Source of the DNA: Litoreibacter sp.
GTDB taxonomy: Bacteria; Pseudomonadota; Alphaproteobacteria; Rhodobacterales; Rhodobacteraceae
Assembly: GCA_013042765.1 (NCBI GenBank)
Contig: JABDPP010000123.1
Location: 1-16,023, forward strand
Direction: 5' to 3'
Length of the DNA: 16,023 nt
The position numbers were made by a program, and so were the translations under genes. Shown piece after piece: positions 1-6,807 of this stretch (the stretch's first letter is position 1; the number at the start of each line of letters is the position of its first letter). The notes under the pieces are model-generated. The model was not told the DNA's origin. It saw only the letters and a program-made list of their open reading frames with translations, and made no database searches.

Positions 1-1
1 C

Positions 2-340
2 GATTGGGCCACTATGCTTCAGGATGTCGGTCTTGATGCAATCATCACGTCGGACGCGTTGCGAACTCAAGAAACTGGCGGAATAATTGCAGAAGCTCTC
101 GATCTTCAAACCAGTGCCTTGCCCAGAGGTGACGTCGCCGGACTGGTGGACACTTTAGAATTCGACCACGAAGAGGACACAGTACTGCTTGTCGCCCATG
201 CCGAGACCATTCCACGAATTCTGGAGTACCTTGGTGTGTTTGAAGACATCACTATCGATCAAGGCGAATTCACCAACCTTTTTGTCGTAATCGGACCCTC
301 GTCGGATGATCCAGCTTACATACACTTGCTGATGCCTTGA
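2..340 (+). CDS. Histidine phosphatase family protein (SixA/phosphoglycerate mutase-like), C-terminal part
   Basis: The reading frame is open from the window edge (DWATMLQDVGLDAIITSD...) to a TGA at 338-340, so the N-terminus, including the expected catalytic RHG motif, lies outside the window. Two family landmarks are visible: TSDALRTQET, which matches the conserved segment with the phosphate-binding Arg followed by ET, and LLVAHAETIPRIL, which carries the second catalytic histidine. The segment between them is short, which suits the small SixA-like group better than full phosphoglycerate mutase. The ATG at position 14 is internal to the domain and is not the real start. Such proteins hydrolyse phosphate monoesters or phosphohistidine; the substrate cannot be told from this piece. 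The gene is followed by a long non-coding gap, so nothing downstream is co-transcribed with confidence. Confidence 0.8.
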   Translation, partial: DWATMLQDVGLDAIITSDALRTQETGGIIAEALDLQTSALPRGDVAGLVDTLEFDHEEDTVLLVAHAETIPRILEYLGVFEDITIDQGEFTNLFVVIGPSSDDPAYIHLLMP

Positions 341-401
341 CGCCCTTTCGCCCGTCCACAGCAACCCCATAGAGTTACTCGCTCTCTCACGGAACTAAAC
401 G

Positions 402-441
402 CCCCAGATTACACTCTACCCGAATGGGGTATTATCTGGGG
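402..441. repeat. Nested inverted repeat (possible hairpin or recombination/protein site)
   Basis: CCCCAGAT (402-409) and ATCTGGGG (434-441) are perfect 8-base inverted copies. Inside them TACCC (417-421) and GGGTA (427-431) form a second inverted pair around a 5-base loop. It lies 62 bases after the phosphatase stop and no T-run follows, so it is a poor intrinsic terminator. Because it is close to a tRNA remnant, a recombinase or regulator site is an alternative. Function is inferred only. Confidence 0.5.
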
Positions 442-496
442 TAAATTCAGGAGTCTCGCAGCCGAGAGGCTCAATGACATAAGAAATTTATGGGAG

Positions 497-548
497 TGGC
501 TGGGATGGTAGGATTCGAACCTACTGTACCAACTGCCAGGGTAAGTTG
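497..548 (-). pseudogene. tRNA 3'-half remnant (possibly tRNA-Gln-like)
   Basis: On the minus strand this reads as the 3' half of a tRNA: terminal CCA (497-499), discriminator G (500), acceptor 3' strand CATCCCA (501-507), T-arm stem CCTAC/GTAGG around loop ATTCGAA on the plus strand (508-524), a 5-base variable loop (525-529), and an anticodon-like stem CAACT/AGTTG (530-534 with 544-548). The supposed anticodon loop has 9 bases instead of 7. No D-arm and no 5' acceptor strand (a CATCCCA on the plus strand) follow at higher coordinates, so this is not a working tRNA. The A72/G73/CCA end resembles tRNA-Gln, but identity is uncertain. Such halves are typical of attachment sites left by tRNA-targeting integrases. 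Confidence 0.6.
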
Positions 549-714
549 CAGAGCTTGTGGAAAGTGGGTCCAGGGATGGGGGAAAGTTGGACTCAGATTG
601 GCCTCCTTGATGGTGCTGGAGGGTGGTGCCTCAGCGGTCACTTGTGGCGTCCGGTCTGGTTCGAGGACGTCGGTTCAATGGAAAGGGCGCTGATCCAGTC
701 GTCATGCCCGCCGC

Positions 715-747
715 GCAGCGAATAGCCGCTCTGAGCCCAATTCGGAC
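715..747. repeat. Dispersed intergenic repeat, copy 1 of 3
   Basis: Thirty-three bases starting GCAGCGAAT and containing GCTCTGAGCCCAA then CGGAC. It matches the copy at 5152-5184 at 29 of 33 positions by eye and in the same orientation. All three copies are outside genes. Function unknown. Confidence 0.65.
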
Positions 748-896
748 ATCGCGCTAATTGTGTCCGTCGTCAGAGTTCTCTAGAGAAACCTGCGTTCTAC
801 TTCCTTGGGTTTTCGACAGCGTAATTAGGCGGATTCAAGCTGCTTTAGGACCTTGGTCTGTGGCACTCTTCAGCAAAATCGCGCAAGAAAGTGTTC

Positions 897-2270
897 ATGT
901 TGTATCAATGGTTTCAACATCCTCTTACCCGTCGCTTCATGCTGGTCGGTGGTCTCGTGATGAGCGCGGCTGCAATCATTCTTGGAAGTTGGGTCACATT
1001 TCGGATCGAACGCGGTGTCGTCGAAAATTCCGCGACGTCAGCAGCGCTTTACATGGAGAGCTTTATCTCCCCCGTCAGCCATGAGTTTGCGGATGGCGAA
1101 CAGCTCTCTGACCCTTCCCGCGCAGCACTGAGGAAGATTTTTCTTCAATCCGCTCTCGGCGAGCGAGTTGTGTCCTATAAAATCTGGGGAGCCGGCGGCG
1201 AGATAATTGAGGCATCTAATCAAGGCCTTGTCGGGCAGGTCTTCGAGTTATCTGACGATCAGCAAGCGGCTTGGACAGGCGACATCGCGGTATCGTTCGA
1301 GGACCTCAAGGATGTTGAGGACGAAGGAGAAGCTGCGCTCGGAATCCCTCTTTTGGAGGTCTACAGTCCGATTTTTGATCCTTGGTCAGGTGAGGTCATA
1401 GCCGTCGCCGAATTCTATGAAGATGCCAGCGACCTTGCGACCGACATACGCGATGCACGGCGGAGCACTTGGCTGATCGTCGCCGCCGTCTTTGTTGGAA
1501 GTTCCGTGCTTTTGTTCGGGGTTGTGGAGGCAGGCAGTCGACAGATCGAACGCCAGCGTTTGGAATTGAATAATCGGCTTGCAGAAGCTGAGCGATTGTC
1601 TCGCCAAAACGAGGACCTATCACACCGTGTGCGACTGGCCGCACAAAGATCCACCGCACAAGCAGACCGGGTCATGCAGAGAATAGGTCAGGAGTTGCAC
1701 GATGGCGTCGCTCAACATCTTTCGCTCGCTGGGCTTCGGTTGATCGATTCCGAAACAGAGGATGTGGAGGACACCAAGACCGTGCGTAATTCGCTAGATG
1801 CGGCGATGCGGGAACTACGCGCCATTTCACGTGGCTTGTCTTTACCGGATCTTGAGAGCCTTTCCCTTATTGCAACAATCGCCCGTGCAATCGACGATCA
1901 TGCCAAGGCTTTCGGCGGCAATATCGAAGACAGCATCGACCAAAGTCTGAACGAGCCTGCGCCGCACGCGATCAAGCTATGTTGTTATCGGTTCCTCCAA
2001 GAAACGCTCTATAATGCGCATAAGCACGCAGATGGTAAGGCAATCACTATCACGGCCGAGCGGCGGGGCCCTAGTGTCCTTCTCTCGGTGAGCGATGACG
2101 GCGAAGGATTTGAACCGCGTGACCATTCCTATGTACGACAAGACGGCGGACAGGGCCTTATGGGTCTTCGCGACCGCGCCGAAACGCTTCGTGGTCACAT
2201 TGAGATTGTTTCGCGACCCGGAGCGGGAACAACCGTCTCGCTTGAACTTCCAATAACGGAGACTGCGTAA
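897..2270 (+). CDS. Membrane sensor histidine kinase, NarX/DesK type (HisKA_3)
   Basis: Sensor kinase of a two-component system; it would autophosphorylate on His and pass phosphate to the regulator starting at 2270. A transmembrane helix lies near residues 15-35 and a second near 192-214 (TWLIVAAVFVGSSVLL), flanking a periplasmic domain of about 155 residues with a Cache/PDC-like look (for example EVYSPIFDPWSGEVIAVAEF); that assignment is inference. A coiled-coil linker precedes the HisKA_3 dimerisation helix RIGQELHDGVAQH with phospho-acceptor His268. The HATPase_c domain shows an N-box (ETLYNAHKHA), a G1 box (DDGEGF) and a G2 box (GLMGLRDRAE). A GTG at 891 is in frame, but the purine-rich AAGAAAG at 885-891 is spaced correctly for the ATG at 897, giving 457 residues. 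The stop overlaps the next start by one base. The signal is unknown. Confidence 0.93.
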   Translation: MLYQWFQHPLTRRFMLVGGLVMSAAAIILGSWVTFRIERGVVENSATSAALYMESFISPVSHEFADGEQLSDPSRAALRKIFLQSALGERVVSYKIWGAGGEIIEASNQGLVGQVFELSDDQQAAWTGDIAVSFEDLKDVEDEGEAALGIPLLEVYSPIFDPWSGEVIAVAEFYEDASDLATDIRDARRSTWLIVAAVFVGSSVLLFGVVEAGSRQIERQRLELNNRLAEAERLSRQNEDLSHRVRLAAQRSTAQADRVMQRIGQELHDGVAQHLSLAGLRLIDSETEDVEDTKTVRNSLDAAMRELRAISRGLSLPDLESLSLIATIARAIDDHAKAFGGNIEDSIDQSLNEPAPHAIKLCCYRFLQETLYNAHKHADGKAITITAERRGPSVLLSVSDDGEGFEPRDHSYVRQDGGQGLMGLRDRAETLRGHIEIVSRPGAGTTVSLELPITETA

Positions 2271-2914
2271 TGACCAGTCGAATCCTGGTCGCTGATGACC
2301 ATCCAATTTTCCGTGACGGGCTGGTGAAAAGTCTCGAAGAAACCGGTGAGTTCAGGGTCGTTGGCACCGCCTCATCGGCAGAAGAGGCTATCGGACTGGC
2401 AAGGCAGAAACACCCCGATCTTGCACTGCTTGATCTCTCCATGCCAGGAAGCGGGTTGACCGCACTTAGCAAAATACTGTCCGACCAATCGGCGGCATAT
2501 GTCGCCATGCTGACCGTTTCGGAAGAGGATGCAGACGTCAGTAAAGCGCTGCAAGCGGGAGCTTCGGCTTACATTCTAAAGGGCGTTTCTGCGACTGAAC
2601 TTCGGCGTATTCTGAAAGGGGTCGTGGCCGGTGATGCCTACGTGTCACCCGGCTTGGCAGCCAAGGTTTTGAGCCTGATGGCAACGCCCAAGCCAGACAA
2701 GGAGCAATCGCCATTTGATGATCTGACGAACCGCGAAATCGAGATACTCCAATTCGTCTCGAAGGGGCTAAGCAACAAAGAAGTCGCCCGTGAACTGGAT
2801 ATTCAAGAGAAGACCGTCAAGCATCACATGACCACGATCATGAGCAAGCTGCAGGCACGGAATAGGGTCGAAGCCGCGTTGATGGCGCATGATCGGTGGC
2901 GCCGCGATGCATGA
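2270..2914 (+). CDS. Two-component response regulator, NarL/FixJ (LuxR) type
   Basis: Cytoplasmic DNA-binding regulator of 214 residues, almost certainly phosphorylated by the kinase just upstream. The receiver domain fills residues 1 to about 120: acidic pair D9-D10, phospho-acceptor D55 in ALLDLSMP, a Thr in MLTVSEED at the switch position, and the conserved Lys in YILKGV. After a linker, a LuxR-type helix-turn-helix lies at about residues 148-205 (LTNREIEILQFVSKGLSNKEVA, then VKHHMTTIMSKLQARNR). Its ATG shares the last A of the kinase TAA, so translation is probably coupled. No target operator can be assigned from the sequence. It faces the oxygenase gene at 2952 tail to tail, with only 37 bases between. 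Confidence 0.95.
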   Translation: MTSRILVADDHPIFRDGLVKSLEETGEFRVVGTASSAEEAIGLARQKHPDLALLDLSMPGSGLTALSKILSDQSAAYVAMLTVSEEDADVSKALQAGASAYILKGVSATELRRILKGVVAGDAYVSPGLAAKVLSLMATPKPDKEQSPFDDLTNREIEILQFVSKGLSNKEVARELDIQEKTVKHHMTTIMSKLQARNRVEAALMAHDRWRRDA

Positions 2915-2951
2915 TTGAGGGAAGGCGTTGGTGGCGCCCCCGACAAAGAGT

Positions 2952-3581
2952 TCAGTCGGAATTATCTACTTTCTTGAAGGTCGCGTTGAACGCAACCGTC
3001 ACACGCTCACCCTCGGCCTCATTCGGGTAAACCCAATGCATCAGAAATGAAGGAAACAAGATGAGGTCGCCGGGCATAGGTCGCACCTTTTTCTTGATCT
3101 TGAAGGACGGTACATCCAGCAGCCGCCAATTCGGGAGGTCTGAACGTGGATCGAGAAACTCGATCATTCCTGAGTCTCCTTTCTCAACCTCGGGCTGCGC
3201 AACATAGTAGACGCCGGACCAATGCGCACCCGGGTGGGTATGCGGTGCATTAAACCCACCTGTTGGATTGATATTCATCCAAGCGAACAGTTTCAGTTTC
3301 AGGGTTTTTGGATCGACCTTGGCGCCAATCGTTGACGTCGCATCAACCACAGCATCAGTGGCCAAAGCATTGAGCACTTTAATAGGAGCGGCAGAGTTGG
3401 AAAAAAGATTGCCTTCCGAATGCCATCCACCCTTGTTGGATTTTGATACGCCTTCTTCCTTTGAGCGAAGGGCGCGTCCCTCTTCCAGCAAGGCGGCATT
3501 TAGCTGAGAATACTCTGGAAAATGAAACCGAAAGAACGGTGTCGCAAAGAGCTTTTGATGTTTCTCTGATTGAAGCAGCAT
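2952..3581 (-). CDS. Putative 2-oxoglutarate/Fe(II) oxygenase, TIGR02466 type
   Basis: A 209-residue cytoplasmic protein with the pattern of the TIGR02466 / 2OG-FeII_Oxy_5 family. Visible landmarks are LFATPFFRF near the N-terminus, APHTHPGAHWSGVYYV (His114, His116, His120) in the central barrel, a FLDPR segment (Asp144), PGDLILFPSFLMHWVYP (His182) and GERVTVAFN (Arg193). From the family fold, the distal His and Arg should be the metal ligand and 2OG-binding residue; which of the first His residues binds iron cannot be settled by eye. The substrate of this family is unknown; several members sit with phage or tailoring genes. The start is the family-typical position, although only a weak GGAT-like ribosome site precedes it. 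Base composition is somewhat more AT-rich than the neighbours. Confidence 0.85.
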   Translation of the reverse strand: MLLQSEKHQKLFATPFFRFHFPEYSQLNAALLEEGRALRSKEEGVSKSNKGGWHSEGNLFSNSAAPIKVLNALATDAVVDATSTIGAKVDPKTLKLKLFAWMNINPTGGFNAPHTHPGAHWSGVYYVAQPEVEKGDSGMIEFLDPRSDLPNWRLLDVPSFKIKKKVRPMPGDLILFPSFLMHWVYPNEAEGERVTVAFNATFKKVDNSD

Positions 3582-3606
3582 GAACGATCCGAGTTCTGAA
3601 TTTACA

Positions 3607-3627
3607 CCCCGGAGCTTTGCTCCGAGG
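3607..3627 (-). terminator. Hairpin after the EF-hand gene (possible terminator or processing site)
   Basis: CGGAGC (3610-3615) and GCTCCG (3619-3624) pair around a 3-base loop. In RNA from the minus strand the stem extends to 9 pairs by a U-G wobble and two further C-G pairs, whereas plus-strand RNA has a C-A mismatch there. That favours a role in the minus-strand transcript, 39 bases after the stop of the EF-hand gene. No U-run follows, so it is not a textbook intrinsic terminator. Confidence 0.45.
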
Positions 3628-3665
3628 TATGGAGCTTGAGTTAAATGATTGCCGCGATGGTCGGA

Positions 3666-3974
3666 TCAATCCTCAGTGTCTTCGGCATCGTCGGACTCGC
3701 TATCGTCACCATCCTCTTCGTCATCGTCTTCTTCATCGTCATTGGAAAAGGATGCACGAACTTCGGCACGCGTCAGTTCGCCGTCTTCGTCCCGATCGGC
3801 GCGCGCGATGATATCTTCTGCCGTACTTTCTCCAAATACCTCGATGAGTTCGCCAAGCGTTAGGTTCCCATTTCCGTCAGTGTCGACCGCCGAAAACGAG
3901 CGGCTCTCTGCGATTGCGGGTGCTGATACAACAGCGCAGAGCGAGCTTGTCAAAAGCAAGTGGGATAGTTTCAT
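3666..3974 (-). CDS. Secreted EF-hand calcium-binding protein with acidic C-terminal tail
   Basis: A 102-residue exported protein. Residues 1-22 are a signal peptide (MKLSHLLLTSSLCAVVSAPAIA, cut before Glu23). Two EF-hand loops follow: DTDGNGNLTLGE (31-42) and DRDEDGELTRAE (60-71), each with acidic or amide ligands at positions 1, 3, 5 and Glu at 12, so both should bind Ca2+. The last 25 residues are almost only Asp, Glu and Ser (from Asn78 on), a low-affinity cation-binding or spacer tail. The start at 3974 is chosen because AGGAGA precedes it at the right distance and the signal peptide begins there; a longer frame up to 4049 adds a non-signal extension. The molecular role is unknown; calcium storage or signalling in the periplasm is plausible. 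Confidence 0.85.
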   Translation of the reverse strand: MKLSHLLLTSSLCAVVSAPAIAESRSFSAVDTDGNGNLTLGELIEVFGESTAEDIIARADRDEDGELTRAEVRASFSNDDEEDDDEEDGDDSESDDAEDTED

Positions 3975-4211
3975 TTCGTCTCTCCTAAATATCCTTGATG
4001 CCCGATGGCTTACGGGACGGTCAGTAGCCCAATACTGCCTTTTCCCCAATCACTCGGCCTCGGAATTCGGTCCAGTTACAATGACGAATTGGTCCAAAAG
4101 CGCATCGGACCTTGGTCCTAGCGGTCCTAACAGAGGTCTCCACTTGTCAGAACTCAGATACCCGCTTTGTCCCGCAGATCTGTCTTTCCCACGGTCGGAG
4201 AGCGTCGCGAT

Positions 4212-4244
4212 GCAGCTAATGGCGGTTTCGAGCCCGAAGCTGAC
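4212..4244. repeat. Dispersed intergenic repeat, copy 2 of 3 (most diverged)
   Basis: Aligns without gaps to the copy at 5152-5184 at about 26 of 33 positions (GCAGC-AATGGC-G, then GAGCCC-AAGC-GAC). It ends six bases before the stop codon of the DUF4386 gene (4251), on the downstream side of that minus-strand gene. Confidence 0.5.
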
Positions 4245-4250
4245 CGTAAC

Positions 4251-4892
4251 TCAAAGCCGTGCCCGGATGAGCAACCAGAGGCATAGGGCGCTCTCAGCGA
4301 TCATTGGGATCAAATAAGCAGGCTCGATGACTGCCACCCAGTTAGGCGCGACAAGGCGTGTCAGGCTCCCTGTCGCATATACGAGGCCCGAAGCCGCGAT
4401 GCCGCCTGCGATCATTTTCGGCACCTTCGAGCGCCAAAGCATGACAGACATGATCAAGCTGTTGACCGCAAAGAGTATCAAACCGACGTCATAGCCAATT
4501 GCGTGCAATTCGGTCATGTGCACCGCGACGCGCGGCGCATCCAAAAGCAAAGACGGCGCACTTCCCAGGGCCATCAGGCTGGCGCCAATGAGCACGGCTT
4601 GGCCGAACCGGAACACCATTGCGGCGAGCGCCAAAGGTTCGGAGATGTGTCGCAGGAGACCGAAAAAAACGAGGGCAAGCGCGATATCTGCCAACAACAT
4701 CACCGTGTCGGCAACGAGGCTCAAACGAAATTGCCCAATATTGGCGCTAAGCGCTTGGGCGATTTGATCTGGCGTGCCCTGAAGCAAGGGGCCGCGCAAA
4801 AGCAACTCGGCGGAAAGGCCGCATAGAATGATGGCCAAATAAAGCGCGCCGGCAATGCGTACGAGGCTGGGATCAGCATGAGACAGTTTCAC
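4251..4892 (-). CDS. DUF4386 family integral membrane protein
   Basis: A 213-residue hydrophobic protein with about six transmembrane segments: near residues 10-32, 58-80, 86-108, 128-150, 158-180 and 188-210. The opening (VRIAGALYLAIILCGLSAEL) and the FRFGQAVLIGASLMALG segment match what is known of the DUF4386 family, whose function has not been worked out. It starts with GTG at 4892, preceded by an AAAGAG ribosome site about eight bases upstream; there is no good ATG start that keeps the first helix. It is alone on its strand, with gaps of 276 bases to the EF-hand gene and 416 bases to the antiporter gene transcribed away from it. Nothing in the sequence suggests a substrate. Confidence 0.8.
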   Translation of the reverse strand: MKLSHADPSLVRIAGALYLAIILCGLSAELLLRGPLLQGTPDQIAQALSANIGQFRLSLVADTVMLLADIALALVFFGLLRHISEPLALAAMVFRFGQAVLIGASLMALGSAPSLLLDAPRVAVHMTELHAIGYDVGLILFAVNSLIMSVMLWRSKVPKMIAGGIAASGLVYATGSLTRLVAPNWVAVIEPAYLIPMIAESALCLWLLIRARL

Positions 4893-5151
4893 GTCAGCAC
4901 TCTTTCACTGGTTCTACAGCCCTATATGGCGCGCTTCATCGCTCGTTATTCTAGATTTTTTGCAGGTCATCGATGCCTTTTTGCAAGTGTTTTTGTCCAG
5001 TTCGTTTCTTGTTGGTTTGCGCGTGTCGAAAAGGCCTGTGCGCTTTTGCTCGGTCCAACGTTGGTTGCTCTAGGCGGCCATGCTTCGCGGTCGAGGCAAT
5101 GACAGCTTCGTCCGCATAGCAAACATTAACCATCCTCGTTGCGGTGCGGTC

Positions 5152-5184
5152 GCAGCGAATGGCAGCTCTGAGCCCAAAGCGGAC
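5152..5184. repeat. Dispersed intergenic repeat, copy 3 of 3
   Basis: Starts GCAGCGAATGGC and continues AGCTCTGAGCCCAAAGCGGAC. It matches the copy at 715-747 at 29 of 33 positions and lies in the divergent promoter region upstream of the antiporter gene. Confidence 0.65.
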
Positions 5185-5274
5185 GTTGATGCCCGGTCCG
5201 GCCAACGTGGTTTCGATCGGATGCCGGCGAGCAGAAATGACGCAGCGACTTCCCAAACAATCGTAATCTGATTA

Positions 5275-5298
5275 AGTGCTCAGAGGACAATAAGCACT
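5275..5298 (+). promoter_or_regulatory. Inverted repeat in the antiporter leader
   Basis: AGTGCT (5275-5280) and AGCACT (5293-5298) are inverted copies separated by 12 bases containing AGAGGAC. The right arm ends 10 bases before the antiporter ATG. It could be an operator or a leader hairpin that affects the ribosome site, which is weak here. No protein can be assigned. Confidence 0.35.
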
Positions 5299-5308
5299 GA
5301 GCCCAACC

Positions 5309-6484
5309 ATGGATATCGCACTCATTCTCGTTTCTGTTGGCACGCTTTTTGTTGTCGGGCTCGTTGCTGATCAAATTGGAAGAAGAACACGCCTTCCGAG
5401 AGTCACCTTGCTCTTGTGCTGCGGCATCGCCGCAGGTGGCGCGGGACTAGACTTGATCCCGCAAGAACTTGAGGCCTGGTATGAGCTCTTGTCGATCGTT
5501 GCACTAACGATGGTTGCTTTTCTTCTCGGAGGCTCCCTAACCAAAAGGAATCTGGTTGAGCACGGAAAGCCTATCCTGTCGATTTCGGTATCAATTGTCC
5601 TTTCAACCCTTTTGCTTGTCAGTCTGGGACTTTGGCTTCTGGGGTTCGACTTGGGACTTGCTCTCCTTCTCGGAGCCATCGCTACCGCCACCGCACCAGC
5701 GACAACACAGGACGTGATCAGGCAGTCGGGAGAAGACAATGCGTTCACTGAAACGCTCAAGGGCATCGTCGCAATCGATGATGTGTGGGGCCTTGTTGTT
5801 TTTGGTATAGTGGTCGTTCTGGCCCAGCAGCTTCAGGGCGCAGGAGAAACTACAATTCTGCTGGGAATGGCCTGGGAACTCGGCGGTTCCGTATTGCTTG
5901 GGGGGCTGATTGGCTTTCCGGCTGCGATCGTCACTGGGCGTCTCACAGAGGGCGAACCGTTGCGGATTGAAGCACTCGCTCTGGTTTTCCTGACGGCAGG
6001 CCTGTCGCTATTGCTGGATCTTTCGTTCCTTATCAGTGGGATGACGGTTGGTATGATTATCGTGAACCGGGCGCGCCATCACACACGCGCATTTCACGAG
6101 ATCGAACATATCCAATGGCCGTTCATGATATTGTTTTTCATTCTTGCAGGCGCATCATTGGAAGCGGTCGCGCTCTCCAAAATCGGCATGCTGGGGATTG
6201 CTTATCTGGTATTGCGATCCTTTGCGCGCTTTGCCGGAGGCTGGGTGGGCGCTGTTCTCGGAGGCGCGCCGATTGCCGAGCGGCCCTGGTTCGGTGCAGC
6301 GCTTCTACCTCAGGCTGGCGTTGCAATTGGCATGGCACTCGTGGCCAGCAGGCAATTCCCGGACTGGTCAGAGGCGATCATGACGTTGACAATAAGCACC
6401 ACGATTGCGTTCGAGATACTGGGTCCCATTGCAACCCTATATGCGATAGATCGCGTGAGACCTCCAAAAACGCAAAGAGTTTAA
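5309..6484 (+). CDS. Cation:proton antiporter (Na+/H+ exchanger family, CPA type)
   Basis: A 391-residue inner-membrane protein with roughly 11-12 transmembrane segments throughout, ending in a short basic tail (DRVRPPKTQRV). It fits the Na_H_Exchanger fold: the TM4-like segment GAIATATAPATTQDVI and the Asp pair in AIDDVWGL (D157-D158), which in CPA2-type exchangers forms the cation/proton site. It would exchange a monovalent cation for protons in pH or salt homeostasis. There is no RCK/TrkA nucleotide-binding domain, which many KefB-type members carry, so it is a minimal exchanger. The ATG at 5309 has only a weak ribosome site; an inverted repeat sits just upstream. The cation (Na+ or K+) cannot be told. 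It stands alone, with a 323-base gap after it. Confidence 0.9.
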   Translation: MDIALILVSVGTLFVVGLVADQIGRRTRLPRVTLLLCCGIAAGGAGLDLIPQELEAWYELLSIVALTMVAFLLGGSLTKRNLVEHGKPILSISVSIVLSTLLLVSLGLWLLGFDLGLALLLGAIATATAPATTQDVIRQSGEDNAFTETLKGIVAIDDVWGLVVFGIVVVLAQQLQGAGETTILLGMAWELGGSVLLGGLIGFPAAIVTGRLTEGEPLRIEALALVFLTAGLSLLLDLSFLISGMTVGMIIVNRARHHTRAFHEIEHIQWPFMILFFILAGASLEAVALSKIGMLGIAYLVLRSFARFAGGWVGAVLGGAPIAERPWFGAALLPQAGVAIGMALVASRQFPDWSEAIMTLTISTTIAFEILGPIATLYAIDRVRPPKTQRV

Positions 6485-6807
6485 ATTCTTATAGGCAACC
6501 TGCCGGTAGTCGCTCTTGACCGCCCACGGGCTTCATTGTGCCGTCCGGCGGCTGTGTTCGAAAAACAGGCCCTAACCCGACACGCATTGTTTTGCCTCTG
6601 CGCATTCCAGATCCAGGTCATGCTGGAGGCTTCGGGGTTGCCCGCTGGAAAAGCATTCTAATAAGCTGAAACGATGGCACCATTTGGCTTCGCAAACCGT
6701 ACTCACTGGGTGAAATGTAAAAGACGTTTCGCGAGCTTCTTGGCTAATCTCCCACAAGCCAGCCTCCGCTACACCAAATATGCGCCGTCAGGTTTGGTGA
6801 TACCAAG
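6485..6807. other. Intergenic region before the AraC-type regulator
   Basis: About 320 bases with no supportable gene; the minus-strand frames at 6572-6757 and 6744-6926 have no ribosome site or familiar sequence. The only clear structure is the inverted repeat at 6772-6799 just upstream of the regulator start. No T-run terminator for the antiporter gene was seen. Confidence 0.5.
6772..6799 (+). promoter_or_regulatory. Inverted repeat upstream of the AraC-type gene (candidate operator)
   Basis: CACCAAA (6772-6778) and TTTGGTG (6793-6799) are perfect 7-base inverted copies with a 14-base spacer. The right arm includes GGTG, which also lies in the ribosome-site position for the ATG at 6808. 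It may be an autoregulatory operator or an RNA hairpin covering the ribosome site. Confidence 0.45.

Larger units (their letters stand above)
341..896. other. Long intergenic region with tRNA remnant and repeats
   Basis: About 550 bases without a convincing gene. It holds the nested inverted repeat at 402-441, a weaker hairpin at 451-472 (GAG TCTCG / CGAGA GG CTC with a 2-base bulge), the tRNA 3'-half at 497-548 on the minus strand, and one copy of the dispersed 33-base repeat at 715-747. Open frames at 490-693 and 758-1084 were inspected: the first reads through the tRNA remnant and the second lies mainly over the kinase gene in another frame, so neither is called. The promoter of the downstream kinase should lie in the last 100 bases, but no clear -35/-10 pair stands out. 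Confidence 0.6.
4893..5308. other. Intergenic region between divergent genes
   Basis: About 416 bases between the DUF4386 gene (minus) and the antiporter gene (plus), so it should contain both promoters. It holds the best-conserved repeat copy at 5152-5184 and an inverted repeat at 5275-5298. Short frames at 4878-5102, 4951-5256 and 5080-5271 lack ribosome sites and recognisable protein sequence and are not called. Confidence 0.5.

Noticed and set aside
490..693. 67-codon frame reading MVGFEPTVP near its start
   Set aside because: This is the well-known false translation of a tRNA T-arm read on the opposite strand; it overlaps the tRNA remnant.
758..1084. 108-codon plus-strand frame
   Set aside because: It lies mostly over the start of the kinase gene in another frame, lacks a ribosome site and has no familiar sequence.
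3649..4317. 222-codon plus-strand frame with a long Ser run
   Set aside because: The Ser run is the antisense of the Asp/Glu tail of the EF-hand gene; no ribosome site, and the EF-hand gene has signal peptide and motifs.
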